The notes under the pieces were generated by a model. That model was not told where the DNA came from. It searched no databases and was given only the letters and a program-made list of their open reading frames with translations. Of a DNA stretch of 64,000 nt, positions 24,279 through 45,522 are shown piece by piece. A program made the position numbers and the translations under genes. The stretch lies in the NCBI RefSeq assembly GCF_019175285.1, contig NC_056527.1:104832970-104896969 (forward strand), given 5' to 3'. Within the stretch, counting starts at the first letter, position 1; each line of letters opens with the position of its first letter. Origin of the DNA: Sceloporus undulatus. Taxonomy: Eukaryota; Chordata; Lepidosauria; Squamata; Phrynosomatidae.

Positions 24279-24499
24279 GCATTGATTTAAAAAATATGGT
24301 GCTGAATTTAAAAAGGTGTCCAAAGGTGATATCTCTTAGCTTTTAATACTAGGCTATGTTGTGACTGTGCCTATCAGCTGGGGCCTGACCACAAAGCAAG
24401 CCAGTTTTCTGGGATCTATCCTTCCAAGCAGATGGTTTAGATCAGACCATCTTCAGATGCTCTGAAAGAACACCAGACCCTTCATCATTTCACAGAGGA

Positions 24500-24715
24500 A
24501 AACCAGGACATGCCTGGCCAAGCAGCATCAGAGTGTGGTCAAGTTGGCAAAAGAAATAAGGAAGATGACCCAAGCCAGGAGATTCTCTAGCAATTTTTCC
24601 CCTTGAGCCTACTGGGATGTGCAAAGGACTTTTGTACTTTGAAATCAGTTCACACCAGCATGAAGTAAGATGAGGAGAAAGGAAGAAAGTGAGAGGAGAG
24701 GAATGAAACTGGGAC

Positions 24716-24720
<5 letters not shown>
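24500..24720 (+). repeat. Unnamed interspersed repeat, copy 5
   Basis: CAGAGTGTGGTCAAGTTGGC, TTGAGCCTACTGGGATGTGC, then AGTGAGAGGAGAGGAATGAA. It runs into a (TA)n array at 24719-24762. Confidence 0.65.

Positions 24721-24762
<42 letters not shown>
24719..24762. repeat. (TA)n microsatellite
   Basis: Twenty-two uninterrupted TA units. Confidence 0.95.
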
Positions 24763-24765
<3 letters not shown>

Positions 24766-26842
24766 CTGTAGAAGCTGGAAAAGTGGAATGACAGACAATT
24801 GGAGAGGGACAGTGATCGCAAACTGGGGTTGGGCCACACAGTACTCTCAACGTACACTGGACATCATGGATTTAAACTCAGAAGCATATATGGGGATGAT
24901 GTTCACTGGAGCAAGAACAGATCCTGTAACGGACACCCTTTCTATTGTGGCAGGTGCTTGGGACTTTTATTATCTCATCGCTGCCACCCAATATGTGATG
25001 ACTTTTTATGGTCTACCACCAAATATAATTGATGACAGCACTCTGTTTAAAACTCAGGTTCACAGTATTATATAATAGTAGCGTGGATATAATATATATG
25101 GCAGACAAGCCTTTAGATAAAACAAAATATGAACTTTATTGAACAAAGGGTTTAAACAGATATGACTTGAACTGAATGGCATTAAACTGCTGTTAGTTCA
25201 GGCATGTGTTGCTTCTTAGAGGTTGCTTTGTTTTAACTGTTACACTCACTACAGAGTATTACTGTTACTAGATTTCAAGGAAACTGGCACTGTCCTATTT
25301 GCCTACTTTTCTAAGTTTATACACAATAATATCGTCATTCAGGTTTACTATAATATCTCCCTCAACTAGAATCATTAACTGGTAAAAAATCACTCACTCT
25401 AGACCATAACCAAGTTCCCCTCTGGAACAGACCCTTCCTCTAACTGTCCCACTCTGGAGCAAGCAGTTCCCTACTGACTATTCCCTCAGGAACTTCTGCA
25501 ACCGAGACCCCTCTTTCAGAGTCGGGCTACACTGAGTCTCTCGATTCTAGACTCCCAAACTAATACGGTCCCTCACTGGACCTATCAGACCCTTTCTTGG
25601 TCTATTATCAACGCCCTACAGTGTCATGGTACACTCCATATGCCTTCCAAGACCCACCTTAAAAGCCAGGCATCCATATGGAGGGATGGAGCATTGGCAA
25701 ACAGAGTGCTGAATGATGATGCATCACTGGTAGAGGGAGATGGACATGTCATCCTTCAGCACCCTGCTCACCTGTGCTGCAGAACTATGTCCCTTGGTAA
25801 AGCTGCTTGGCTTTTAAAGTGGGTTGTGGGGCCATTTGTGGTCATGGCAATGGAGCCAAGATCATAAATGTGCACACCAGTTACTAGTGATGTTGTACTA
25901 TGTAACAAGATGCCAGAAAGCAGCAATGCTTAAAAAGTGAGTTTTGAATAAATTTCAGTCATTGTATGGCTGGTAAAACAATTAAGGCCATCATAATGAG
26001 CAAAAAGAGAGTTGCAGTGATTTGAATCCAACTTACATCACTGTAGTTCACCAAGATTCCAGTCAATGTTGTTGCTCCAGTTCTACTGTTTTTCGAGCCA
26101 GTTGCTATTTCCTGGAGTGCTCCCTGCTAATCTGGGATCACAAAGGGAAGGGAACATGATAAGACCACTTTGGTTCAGTTCTGATTTATTTCTTACTTGG
26201 CAGCCCATTTCTGAGGACTCTGAGTAGAGATCCCCATGTCTTGGGGCTTCACAACAGCTTTCATTAGCGATAACTAGAATCCTGTTGGTACATTATGCTG
26301 TTGTAACTACTTTTCTTCCTGTTATCACCTACCAGAGTAGACAGAGATAGCAAGAAGAAATCAGCCATCAGCAAAACATCCATGATAAACCCCTCTCCAA
26401 GTGAGGTGTTGGAGAAAAAGGGCACTCAAAAGATGACAGATTCTGTCTACCTTCCTTCACCACCACTTTGTGAACCTGGAAAAAGTGCAGTTGCTAGCAA
26501 GGGCATGAGCAGGATGCCAATCAACCTCTCTTCTACCTTCATTTTTTGTGATTTCTTAAATCATGATGAAATAGGGCATTGTCCTCCCCAGGAACAGAGT
26601 CCGTAATGATTACATAGCCATATCTTGTGGCATCGTGATGTTCTCATGCTCCCTATGTGGCACCACAAAGTTACTGATTGCTAAGTGACATCATGATCTT
26701 TCGAGGGAGCAAAAGGCAGACCCAGGTCCATCAGGCTTAGCCTCCCTCCAGTTCATCTGCCTTGGTCCAGGCCTCAGAGGGACAGAAGAATTGCTGGATT
26801 TATTCCCCTTCCCCACCACCATTCCCTTCTCCTTTTGTGTCA

Positions 26843-26945
26843 TGTCTTTTTAGATTGTAAGCCTGAGGACAGGGAATTGTCTAGTCAGCTATCTGTAAGC
26901 CGTTCTGAGAGCCTTTGTGGCTGAGCAATAAATATATATATTTTT
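26843..26945 (+). repeat. CR1/L2-type retroposon tail
   Basis: TTTAGATTGTAAGCCTGAGG, AAGCCGTTCTGAGAGCCTTT and an AATAAATATATA tail, common at the 3' ends of squamate L2/CR1-clade retroposons. Confidence 0.5.
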
Positions 26946-28039
26946 AAAAACGGTCTTAGCATGTCCACATTATCAGGGAGCACTCCAGGAAATAGCAACT
27001 AGCTCTAAAAACAGTAGAACTGGAGCAGCAAGTAACTGGGATCAGAAACACTCCCCCCCCCCCCCCAGTGGCCCTGGCTGTATCTACACAAGATTGCTGA
27101 AAGAGATATCTGACTAGCTAAGGTTGGTTTTGTCTCATACTGTTCCACTCCCACACTTTGTAGACTGCTAGCTGTTCCACACACAAAAAACAGATGAGAC
27201 ATTTCATTTCTGAAGGCAAGAACTCTTGCTGGATTACAGTCACCCAAAGAGCATTTCTTTTTCCTTTATGGAAAGTCCATCTTAGTATAGGCACACTCCA
27301 GCCTTTAATATCTCAAAAGTGCTACAGGATTCCTTTGCATACTGATACTCCAGACTAACACAGCTATGTCTCTGAATTCTGTGCCTATACTCATTGGTTG
27401 TTAGTCTGGATGTCTCCCCAAGAACATCAATTCAAGTTGTCAGGCATCCTGTTGTTGAATTATAATGGCGTAAGTCAGGCTTACATCATTTCTGCTCACT
27501 ATTCCAGCCACACAATGACCAAAATCTCCCACAACCCACTGTTCTCAGTTGCAGTCCCCAGTCTTGGCCTTCATCCTGGTTGTTGTAGGCGGTGGTGGGA
27601 AGAGCAAAAGACAAGTGTCCAGTTATATTCCTATGGCTGGACCCAGAGCAATGACATCACCTGTTGAACCTCTGGAGATTTCTGGAGACCTTGTAATTTC
27701 TGGGTATGCCTATTGTGTGTCCAGCTTGCTTGCTGCTCCTTTTAACCAAGAAATGGCCAGGTTCAGAGTGTTGCAGCTAAGAAAAGGTGAGTTTGAGTGG
27801 GGATTTCAACAGGAAACCATTGTAGCTACATCACATAACTACATCTCCCTATACAGGACCACATCCCTCATTTCCCATTTGTTGACTTCATCACACCCTC
27901 TTTCTTCCTGCAACAGTCTGCAGTTAGCCTGTGTTTATTCATTCTGCATTTTGTAGGCTGCAGTTCTCTGTTGCTTCTGTGATTGGAGAGCCAACTACTG
28001 AATCTCTTATCATGAGATGCTATGACAAGTTAGTGTTTT

Positions 28040-28040
<1 letters not shown>

Positions 28041-28075
<35 letters not shown>
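28041..28075 (+). repeat. (GATA)n microsatellite
   Basis: About eight GATA units. GATA repeats are abundant in squamates. Confidence 0.95.
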
Positions 28076-28587
28076 GATAAGATAGACCGATGAATATACC
28101 TCCATCATCAGACATGCACCCCTCCTTCTCTGCCATCAGCAGATTATAGAGAAATACAGGGGCTGGGAAATCCCTACCTGGGAAACTGGAAAGAACAAGA
28201 AATGCGTGTGCATCATGGGACACCACATCTGTTGTTTGCAGTGCCACAAAGTAAACTTCACAGTCTTATGACCAGCAGTCCCATAGAATGAAGTATAACA
28301 GCGATGTGGAATTCCTCTTTTTCTAAGAATTCCTTGGACTGTATCCAAGATCTTTTCCAAATAAAGTGTTTCAGTACTTAGTTGTGGTCACCCTTTTGAG
28401 TTAAGTCTGTTGCACCAAAAACAGCCAAGAGTCTCGTTCTAAATGTAATGAGATGTAATGTGATAGCATGATTCCAGTTTTTAAACATGCAGAACCCTGG
28501 ACCACTCCTACATCTTGCTTTTTAACTGTAACTGTGACTAAGTATCACTCTTTTGTGTAAGTGTGTGTAGTGTGTACACAGTAGACT

Positions 28588-28845
28588 GAGGATACATTTA
28601 CACTACAGAGTTAACACAGTTTGACACCACTTTAATTGTCATGGCTCAAACCTATGAAACCCTGGGATCTGTAGTTAGTGAGGGACTTCAAATGCTCTAC
28701 TAGAGAGCCTAAGTATGTAATTCAGGGGAGTGGACTAGAGCTCTCTTGTAGAGAAGTCTCAGTCCCTTCCCAGTGAACAGATTCCAGATTCCACAGGATG
28801 GAAAATGGTATCAAACTGCTACAATTGTGCAGTGTGGATATATAC
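28588..28845. mobile_element. Palindromic MITE, GCAGAAATAATCC family
   Basis: GTTTGACACCACTTTAATTG on the left is mirrored by GGTATCAAACTGCTACAATT on the right. The outer arms are diverged. Confidence 0.65.
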
Positions 28846-29261
28846 TAGGGGTTAAATTAAATTTGCTTCTCTTCTAAGCACTCTGCAAAATGGTCTGAGT
28901 TGCAAATCTTGTTCCTGGGAGAAGGAAGATGTTACAGTGCACTTTTCTACTTTTCTCCCTCCCTACACCAAAATTCATACAACATGAGGATGAGAATGTA
29001 TTCCTCAAGGATGGAGTATCTTCATGCAGGCAGATTTCCACAGCAGAATTTTCAGGGAATCCATCTGAAAAAAAGAGAAGAGAAAATCCAGAGAACCACC
29101 CTGAACTGAATTCCTGGTTGCTTTATCTCTTTTATAAATTGGTGTAGAATAGTGGCTAAGATGCTGAACTATGAATCAGGAAGCTCTTGGTTTGAATTTT
29201 GTTTTTGTCATGAAATCACTAGGTGACTTTAAACAAGGCTAAGGTTCATCCTCCATCTGAA
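28846..29261. other. Gap before TNNI3 3' end, with a SINE-like piece
   Basis: 29138-29225 has a tRNA-like GTGGCTAAGATGCTGAACTA and GGTTTGAATTTTG, probably a different tRNA-derived SINE from the Sauria type, diverged. The rest is unremarkable. Confidence 0.4.
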
Positions 29262-29455
29262 ATATTGCTGTTCTTATTTGCTGTCAAGTTGAGTTGACTT
29301 AAGGCAACTGCCTGCCCATGTCTTGCAAACTCAGAGCCATGGCTTCCTTGATTGAGTCAATCCACTTGTAGGACGGTTTCCCTTTTTTCACACTTCTGGC
29401 ATAGCACATCACATCCTTTCTCAACACATATGTACAATCCATCTCCTTTAATACA
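29262..29455 (-). mobile_element. Bov-B LINE 3' end fragment, antisense
   Basis: The stretch around 29320-29390 (CTTGCAAACTCAGAGCCATG, then a segment with CTTGATTGAGTCAATCCA) matches antisense Bov-B 3' sequence and parallels 14760-14900. It stops about 35 bp from the TNNI3 stop codon. Confidence 0.6.
29448..29453 (-). terminator. Candidate poly(A) signal (ATTAAA) of TNNI3
   Basis: On the minus strand ATTAAA lies about 36 nt past the TNNI3 stop codon. No AATAAA is seen on that strand in the next several hundred bases. It sits at the edge of an antisense Bov-B fragment, so the gene's 3' end may have been donated or shortened by the repeat. Confidence 0.3.
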
Positions 29456-29488
29456 CTGCTATTGAAAGAATTTCTCTCACCTCAGGAT

Positions 29489-39089
<9,601 letters not shown>

Positions 39090-39160
39090 TTTGAGAAATC
39101 ACACTTCAGGTACACTGCAGATAAAAACACACAAAGGCATTAGTTCCTTATTCATATATA

Positions 39161-39167
39161 ATTTATA
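39161..39167 (-). promoter_or_regulatory. Possible TNNI3 TATA box, with a GATA site nearby
   Basis: On the minus strand TATAAAT lies 72 bp upstream of the TNNI3 ATG (39089), and a GATA-factor consensus AGATAA is on the plus strand at 39119-39124. Cardiac troponin I promoters are known to use TATA, MEF2 and GATA4 sites. The stretch between could instead be a splice acceptor (TTTTTATCTGCAG) ending a leader intron, in which case the true promoter is further upstream. Confidence 0.35.
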
Positions 39168-39559
39168 CATACTGTACTGTATATGCTTATGTATAAGTCT
39201 AGAAATTTTAGTCAGAAATTGACACAACCTGCATTGGTTAATGTCCATATCCCATAGAGGGTTGTTACATTATCAGATAGCAGGGTCAGCAAAGTGCTTG
39301 ATGCAGATTGGCGCCCAATGCACAATGGGACTAATATACAATAGTCCCGATGTTCATTGCATCAGTCCTGATGCATATCATATTGGTCCTGATGCACTGG
39401 TTACCAAGTCACATCAGGCACACCTGCTGGTGTCCTGTTATGCATCTTCGCAATTCAGTAAGCTTGCAGTTCAGTAAATTCTGTTAGCAGCTCTGTTAGG
39501 TATATGTAAAGTTGCATAACCTAGCAATTAATATAGGATTCTGGTGAATGTTTCTCAAA

Positions 39560-39720
39560 TGGTTTAAGTTTTATGGATAGTTTAATGATATTGTCTACTA
39601 GTGTGTGTGTGTTTGCTGTTTCTTTTAACCGTTGCAATCCACCTAGTTTGGGAAAATGGTGGGATATAAATAATATCAGCAGTCATCATAATCATCATCA
39701 TTTCTTCATCTTCATTATCA
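39560..39720 (+). repeat. Retroposon-type tail
   Basis: GCAATCCACCTAGTTTGGGA, GGTGGGATATAAATAATATC and a run of ATCATC units resemble an L2/CR1-clade LINE or SINE tail. It lies upstream of TNNI3. Confidence 0.4.
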
Positions 39721-40242
39721 TCCCAGATCTGCAGCTGCAATGTGGAAACCAAAGTGCCTATAATACCTGGAGTCTGACAAATTATTTTGGCATATGAAGT
39801 AGAAAAATCCCACAACTACCTCTTCACAGCCACAGAAGTAACAATCCCATAACAAGTAAAATAACTAACAATAACTAAGATGCCAGCCACAGATGCTGGT
39901 GAAACGTCAGGAATAAACATGGCCACAGAGCCCGAAAACACCACAAAAAACTAACAGTTTGTTGCCTTGTCATCAAAATCATCTGCCTGAGGCAGTGGCC
40001 TCAGTCTGCCCAGTGGCAGAGCTGGCCTTTCTATCTCAGCCTACTTATACATTTCCCTGCAAGCTGATTTACTTCATCTGAAGCTTTTAAAATTTGAACA
40101 GTTATCACACAGCTTTTCTGTCATTGCCCTGGGCATGTCCACGCTTTAGATGTGTACTGAAGTAGAAAACAAGCATATATAATAAGTACTAACTACAGTT
40201 CTGCCACATGCATCTGGTATGGAGAATCGAATTTGTGTCTAT

Positions 40243-40408
40243 GGGTGTATCCATGCTGTAAATAATGTAGTTTGAAACCGTTTTCACTGCCATGACTCTA
40301 TCCTACAGCATCCTGGGATTTGTAGTTTAGTAAGGCACCAGAGCTCTCATACAGAGCAGGCAGCATATTTTACCAAACTACAAATCCTAGAATTCTGTAG
40401 AATGTATA
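40243..40408. mobile_element. Palindromic MITE, 3'-truncated
   Basis: Left arm with AATAATGTAGTTTGAAACCG and inner arms GGGATTTGTAGTTTAGTAAG and CAAACTACAAATCCTAGAAT. The outer right arm is missing. Confidence 0.65.
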
Positions 40409-40852
40409 ATAAAACTAATCCGATTCTTCAGTAATTAAATAGCCTGAAGTCAAGGAACAGGGTCTCATTTGGAGATCTGTTTGTTTTTAATGTTTGGAAT
40501 GTGGTTTAATCATTTTTCACTTTGGCTCACCGGCAGTCAAGTGCTGGCTTTAAAAAAAATCAAAGAAATACGTCTGAAGTGTGCGCAGGATCGACTGTTA
40601 TCGCAGGAGCTCTTCAGAGGAGCTAAATTTGTGTTGCCTTATCTAAAGTTTCTAAAATGGGGCCAAGCCATTCCACAGGGAGGCAATGTGTCTCACAGGC
40701 AACATGAGCGCCAGAAAAGCAGAGGGAAGGAGCCGCTTCAGCCATCATTATTTTGCTCTCGCTCACCCTCATTCTCCCTTTGACTGAGGAGGGTTTTTAG
40801 CTTTAAAAAACCAAAAAGAGGGATCCTTTAGCTAGTGCCGAAATTGCAACTA

Positions 40853-41085
40853 CAGTGGGCCCTTGGTATCTGCTGAGGTTTGGTTCCAGGACCCCTTATG
40901 GACACCAAAATCCGTGGATGCTCAAGTCCCATTATATACAATGGCTTAGTAATATGGTGTTCTAAATTCCAAAAAGCAATTTCCAAATTCCAAGGTTTGC
41001 TTTTTGGAATATATATTTGAACACTTTAAATCTGTGGATGCTTGAATCCATGGATAAAGAATCTGCAGATATGGAAGGCCAAGAG
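40853..41085 (+). mobile_element. Tigger/pogo-like MITE
   Basis: Starts CAGTGGGCCCTTGGTATCTG after TA. The 3' end is diverged (GGAAGGCCAAGAG then TA). Confidence 0.8.
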
Positions 41086-41446
41086 TAATTTTCAAGCATA
41101 GCTGAATTAGAGCTGAATTTCCCTTACCTATAGAAACTTAAAAAAAAAAAAATAGGTTGCCTTTAAAGAAATTATTTCTTCAGGAACATAAGAGACATTT
41201 TATAGTTTGAAGCAAAAATACAGAGGCAGCCTTCTTTATTCCCCTCCTCGCCTCCTAAAGCTGTGAAGGGACGTCTTTATTCTTAGCGTTAGGTGTGAAA
41301 CCAACCCTTCAGCACCCTTTCTAGAGACATCTGCTGCCAGGAACAGCCAGAAATGCAGCAAGAGGAGTCTGGTGGGCCTTCTTCTGTGTTTCCTCAAGAG
41401 ATCAGCTCTTTCATTTCCTCAGGCTCTCTTGTATAAAGAGAAAGTT

Positions 41447-41585
41447 GTTCCTGGGTGCCTTCAAACCGTTTCTGACTTATGGTGACCCTAAGACAAACTT
41501 ATCTTGGGGTTTTCTTGGCAAATTTCTTCAGAGGGGGTTTGCCATTGCCATCCTCTGAGGCTGAGAGAGTGTGACTTGCCCAATT
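41447..41585 (-). mobile_element. Sauria-type SINE tail half, antisense
   Basis: It starts with GGTGCCTTCAAACCGTTTCT and runs to GAGAGAGTGTGACTTGCCCA. The head is absent. Confidence 0.75.
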
Positions 41586-41657
41586 TAATTTTATTCCTTT
41601 TCAACAGCAATTACTCTACATTTTAGTGTACCTTCCATGGGGATAGAAAGAAAATAT

Positions 41658-41658
41658 C

Positions 41659-41698
<40 letters not shown>
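41658..41698 (+). repeat. Compound (CT)n(AT)n microsatellite
   Basis: About 12 CT units run directly into about 9 AT units. Confidence 0.95.
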
Positions 41699-42289
41699 GG
41701 TCAAAATTTTGTTTCTCAAATGTCAGGAGACTGTGCTTAGAAAAACCCTGGACTGATGAGAATTTGCACATCCCAGGACTTATTCTGTGCAAAATTCTCC
41801 CTTATTTTTGCAGGGAAAAATTGCATTTTCTAGGCAGAGAATCATAGTCCTGGGAAGAAATGTTATTTACTGTGCTGAGATTGCTGAGATGAGAATCTTT
41901 GCATTCTAGGACTAATTCTGAGCAAAATTCTCACAGGGGAAAGTAGTATTTTCTGTGCAGGAAATAATATTTCTGCGCCAAAAACGCCTTTTCTTAGACA
42001 AAAAATGCTTTCTGCTGTGCAAAAAGAAAAAAAAACATGCATATTTTGTGCAGAATAAATGAATAACCTTCAAAAACTGTTGTTTTTGAATCCTCTCACA
42101 TCCAGCATGAAGAAAATTGCTCAAATTACTCATTGCTTCCTTTGAGAATGATGTGAGCTTATGGCAAAGTAGTCCATGGCGGGCACCCTCCAAGTCAGTG
42201 AGGCTTACCTGGGCCAGAGGAAAGGCCAGTCCAAGGGCATATATCAGAGGCCCCATGCCAGCTCTCCAAGGATAGTTAGCCAATATCTT

Positions 42290-42556
42290 GGGCCATTTCA
42301 CACTACGCAATTATTGCACTATGGTTTCATTTTAACTGCCATTGCAATGTCCCAAGAAATCATGGTGTTTGCACTCTAGTGGAACACTAGAGCTCTCTGG
42401 ATGAGAATGCTAAATACTTCTAAATAGTCAGTGAGGGGGATTTAGAATCTGCAGTCAGAGAACTTTAGTGCCTCCCCAAACTACAAATCCCAGGGGTCTA
42501 TAGGCTGTAGCCAGGGCAGTTAAAGTGGAATTGCAATTTTGTAATGTGAAACTGGT
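42290..42556. mobile_element. Palindromic MITE, diverged
   Basis: Left CACTACGCAATTATTGCACT with AACTGCCATTGC pairs with right GGGCAGTTAAAGTGGAATTG; inner CTACAAATCCCAGGG is typical of the family. Confidence 0.6.
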
Positions 42557-42735
42557 TAGGAGAAGGAATGGCTCCCCTTTCCTCACACTATCGCCATAGC
42601 CTCATCAGATGAATTGGTAGTCTAATATAACGGTGTCTAAATTTTAAGATTTTTTCGCCGTTTCTTCAGCTCAAAAGCACTTTGTGGGAGGGCTTACTAA
42701 TAAAGTGAAGCAATAAAATATACAATATCATGGGT

Positions 42736-42923
42736 TGGTGAGTCAGTGTGGTGTAGTGATTTGAGCATTGGACTATGATTCTGGAGACCAATCCCTGCTC
42801 AGCCATGAAAACCCACTGGGTGACCTTGGGCAAATCACACTCTCTCAGCCTCAACAAATCTTACCAAGAAAACCCCATGATGGGGTCACCATAAATTGGA
42901 TATGCTTTGATGGCAAATAAAAA
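42736..42923 (+). mobile_element. Sauria-type SINE
   Basis: GTGTGGTGTAGTGATTTGAG, then CACTGGGTGACCTTGGGCA and a shortened 3' part. Confidence 0.85.
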
Positions 42924-43055
42924 CAAGATTAAGATAGTAAGTACAGTTAAATTGTCAGACTCCCATGACACAACCAAGCATAGACCGCAGCTTGGGAGCA
43001 GAGGTTAGTCATAGGAGTTTATCAGACAAGGGGAATTGGAAGTATAATCTGATGG

Positions 43056-43205
43056 CAATCCGAACGCAATTGTGGGGTTTAACGTTATTGCGTGATAGAC
43101 CGCCACACGCAAATTCGGGCAATGGGAAGTCAGTCCAAACACAATTATGTGGTTTCACGTTATTGCGTGATAGACTGCCACACGCAAATTTGGGCAATGG
43201 CATGC
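43056..43205. repeat. 75-bp two-unit tandem repeat, CpG-bearing
   Basis: CGTTATTGCGTGATAGAC occurs at 43083 and 43158, and GCCACACGCAAATT follows both, so the period is 75 bp. The two units differ at few positions. A third, weaker echo (GGCAATGGGGAGCCAGTTTG) follows. Confidence 0.75.
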
Positions 43206-44067
43206 TCTTTTCAGGCAATGGGGAGCCAGTTTGAATGCAATGCGTATTCACCTAATTGTGCAAAACTTGCGGCTTTAAGTGAATGCGTTCTGGCCCCACT
43301 TTCTTTTAATTAGAATTTAAGAGAAATTCCTCCCATTTGATAAACTCCTCTTTCTCTCACACACACCTACTCACACATAAACACACAACCTGCTCAGGCA
43401 TTAATCACTGATTAATGGAAAAATTTGGGATTTCAAGATAGAAAGGTGGGTTATAAAAAGTATTAAAACAACATAAAAGTGTAGGGGCTAAAATGAACTG
43501 ATTGCATCTAAGAATGCACTCTAATAAATCTCTTTTCATCCTGAATGGGAATGGGATGACCAGCTGTAGTTCAACTGGTAAGGAATTAAGTGATACAGAA
43601 GAAGTGCTTCAGGATCTTCTGGGCTCTGGGCTAATTGGGATTTTATGTTTGGGGATGAAGTAGAGAAATGAATCACTGCTGAATGAGTATGTACCATCTG
43701 TGTGCATGCTGCTGTGTTGCAGTCTATACATTGTATGCAAACATCTTTTTACAGGGACGTTGCCAGTTTCTAATTCTAGAAGAATGACCTTGTAGAGAAA
43801 AGAAAATCCTGTGCACCTTAAAGCTCAACTTACTGTACTGTACTCCACCTAGACAGTTATGTTTTTGCTGTTGTGTGTACTTATCTTCGCATATTCCTGT
43901 ACCTGCAATTTTCACTTACTTTGTAATTATTTCTTTTTCAATTGTAGAGGCTGGTCTGTGACCACAATAAAGCTTATGTATGTAGCTTGTTGAACCTTAC
44001 AAAGACTGCACTGACCTTGGCACTGATCAATAAAGAGGGAAGGATATGGGTAGGACTATATTTTATA

Positions 44068-44302
44068 CAGTGGGCCCTTAGTATCTGCTGGAATTTGGTT
44101 CCAGGACCTGCTGTGATTACCAACATCTGCAGATACTCAAATCAATGGCATAGTAAAATGGTGTCCCTTATATAAAATGGCAAAATTAAGGTTTGCGTTT
44201 TGGAATTTATATATTTTTTAAATGTTTTCAAGCCGTGGATGCTTGAATCCATGGATTAAAAACAAAACTATGGATATGGATATGGATATGGTGAACCAAC
44301 TG
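44068..44302 (+). mobile_element. Tigger/pogo-like MITE
   Basis: Starts CAGTGGGCCCTTAGTATCTG and ends GGTGAACCAACTG, with flanking TA on both sides. It has gained a short GATATG tandem repeat near its 3' end (44271-44290). Confidence 0.82.
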
Positions 44303-45124
44303 TATCACTTAACTCTATTAACTCAGCAATTCCTTCTAGACTCTAGATAACCTAATAAAAAGGAATACCCTATAGATAAACAAATGCATGCACAAAAGCA
44401 CTTACCGGTACTACTTACAATTCCCCCTCTCCCCCACCCTACATTTACCCCATTTACCTGGTGTCTTGGGACTAGATGGTGTACAGACCAGTTTCCAGTG
44501 GGGGTATGGGCACCAAAATGGCTGGCCTCCTTTTATAAAGGAGACAGTTCAGCATTAGCTGAGCCTTTTAGGGAAGAAGGAGAATGGAATTCATTCCTCT
44601 GATAAGAAATGACAGAAGCCAGAAGAAGCGGGGTGGGAAGGGACAAACATTAGTCCCTGATGGAGGCTGGCATTGATCAGATCACAGGGTCACAAATCCA
44701 ACTGGCTCCCTCATCCTGTATAGCAAGGCTACTCACATATTCATCTTGTAAATTCACCAACAAAATGTAGACTACAGTATACTATACCCCTAACAGTCCC
44801 GATATGGCAGGGAGAGTCTTGATTAATCCTCTATCATCCCACTTTTTCAACTGTTTTTAAAACACCCCAGTTTCCTTAAAAGTTAGAAATTTATGGATCT
44901 GTTTTTTTGTTACTGAGTAACAAACCTCTTTTTAAATTTACATTTTTAATATGGGAGGCTGGATTTGTTTTGTGTGGATGTTTTACAGGGGGAAGGGGGT
45001 TCCAAGGGGTAATTGGGTTTATTATAAGTCTGTTTTTCTTGTTTTTTTTAATGTTTGGAAGCATTTTTTATTATTGTTTATATATTAATAATGATTGTGA
45101 CTGTGTCAGTTTTGTTAAAAATAA

Positions 45125-45440
45125 TTTTTTAAAAAATGTCTCAGTTACTCTCTCCTCTCCCATTTTCCCCTTTGCCCTCTGCTTGCTTCAGTTACGGCAA
45201 ACTCAGTTCAAAATGCAAAAGTTGTTTTTACTCAGTTAACTCAGCAGGGAGGAGAAGAGAGAAGGGAGAAGAATCTTATCTTTCCTTTCAGACTCAGGCA
45301 AAAGCAAGTAGCACAGTCTCTCCTAGCATGTCTGTTTTTCCTCATCAATAACTTTTACCATCTTGATCATGATCTGTTGTTGTTTGGCCACATGTGTTGC
45401 TGTTTTCATGTATGAAAGGTTGGAGAGTGTGGTACAGACC
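45125..45440 (-). repeat. Unnamed interspersed repeat, copy 7
   Basis: AGTTAACTCAGCAGGGAGGA, GTCTCTCCTAGCATGTCTGT, ACTTTTACCATCTTGATCAT, GGCCACATGTGTTGCTGTTT. Confidence 0.68.
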
Positions 45441-45522
45441 AGGAACAAAACAGATGACTATATAGGTCAAATCCATCGCTTCTATTAAGGCTTCTGTGAA
45501 TATGACAATATTGTACATCTAG

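Larger units (their letters stand above)
22883..24290 (+). promoter_or_regulatory. FGF21: Probable FGF21 3' UTR with AU-rich elements
   Basis: After the stop codon the sequence is AT-rich and contains clusters of ATTTA pentamers, notably around 23270-23305 and at 23995-24016 where several overlap (TTATTTATTTATTTATG). Such elements are known to shorten mRNA half-life. A repeat of the CATCTGGAGG MITE-like family sits at about 23770-23898. Candidate poly(A) signals AATAAA are at 23921-23926 and 24273-24278. The 3' end is inferred, not seen. Confidence 0.5.
24763..28587. other. Gap between the convergent FGF21 and TNNI3
   Basis: Two overlapping frames at 24788-25075 and 24799-25032 are open for 77-95 codons but match nothing I recognise. 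25080-25625 is an unassigned block. A C14 run is at 27053-27066. No troponin T exon was found here on either strand. Confidence 0.45.

Noticed and set aside
24788-25075. Two overlapping open frames (95 and 77 codons), one Cys/His-rich
   Set aside because: They follow directly on a repeat copy and a (TA)n array. The first part resembles the repeat sequence at 37420-37470, and no domain, signal or splice context was found.
25080-25625. Possible remnant of a long-terminal-repeat-type element
   Set aside because: No terminal repeats or coding traces could be matched, so no family is claimed.
40469-40783. A 104-codon plus-strand frame and a minus ATGATGGCTGAAGCGGC start considered as TNNI3 exon 1
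   Set aside because: No suitable phase-2 donor follows it, whereas 39079-39089 gives ATGGCAGAAGA with a GTGAGT donor and exact phase.
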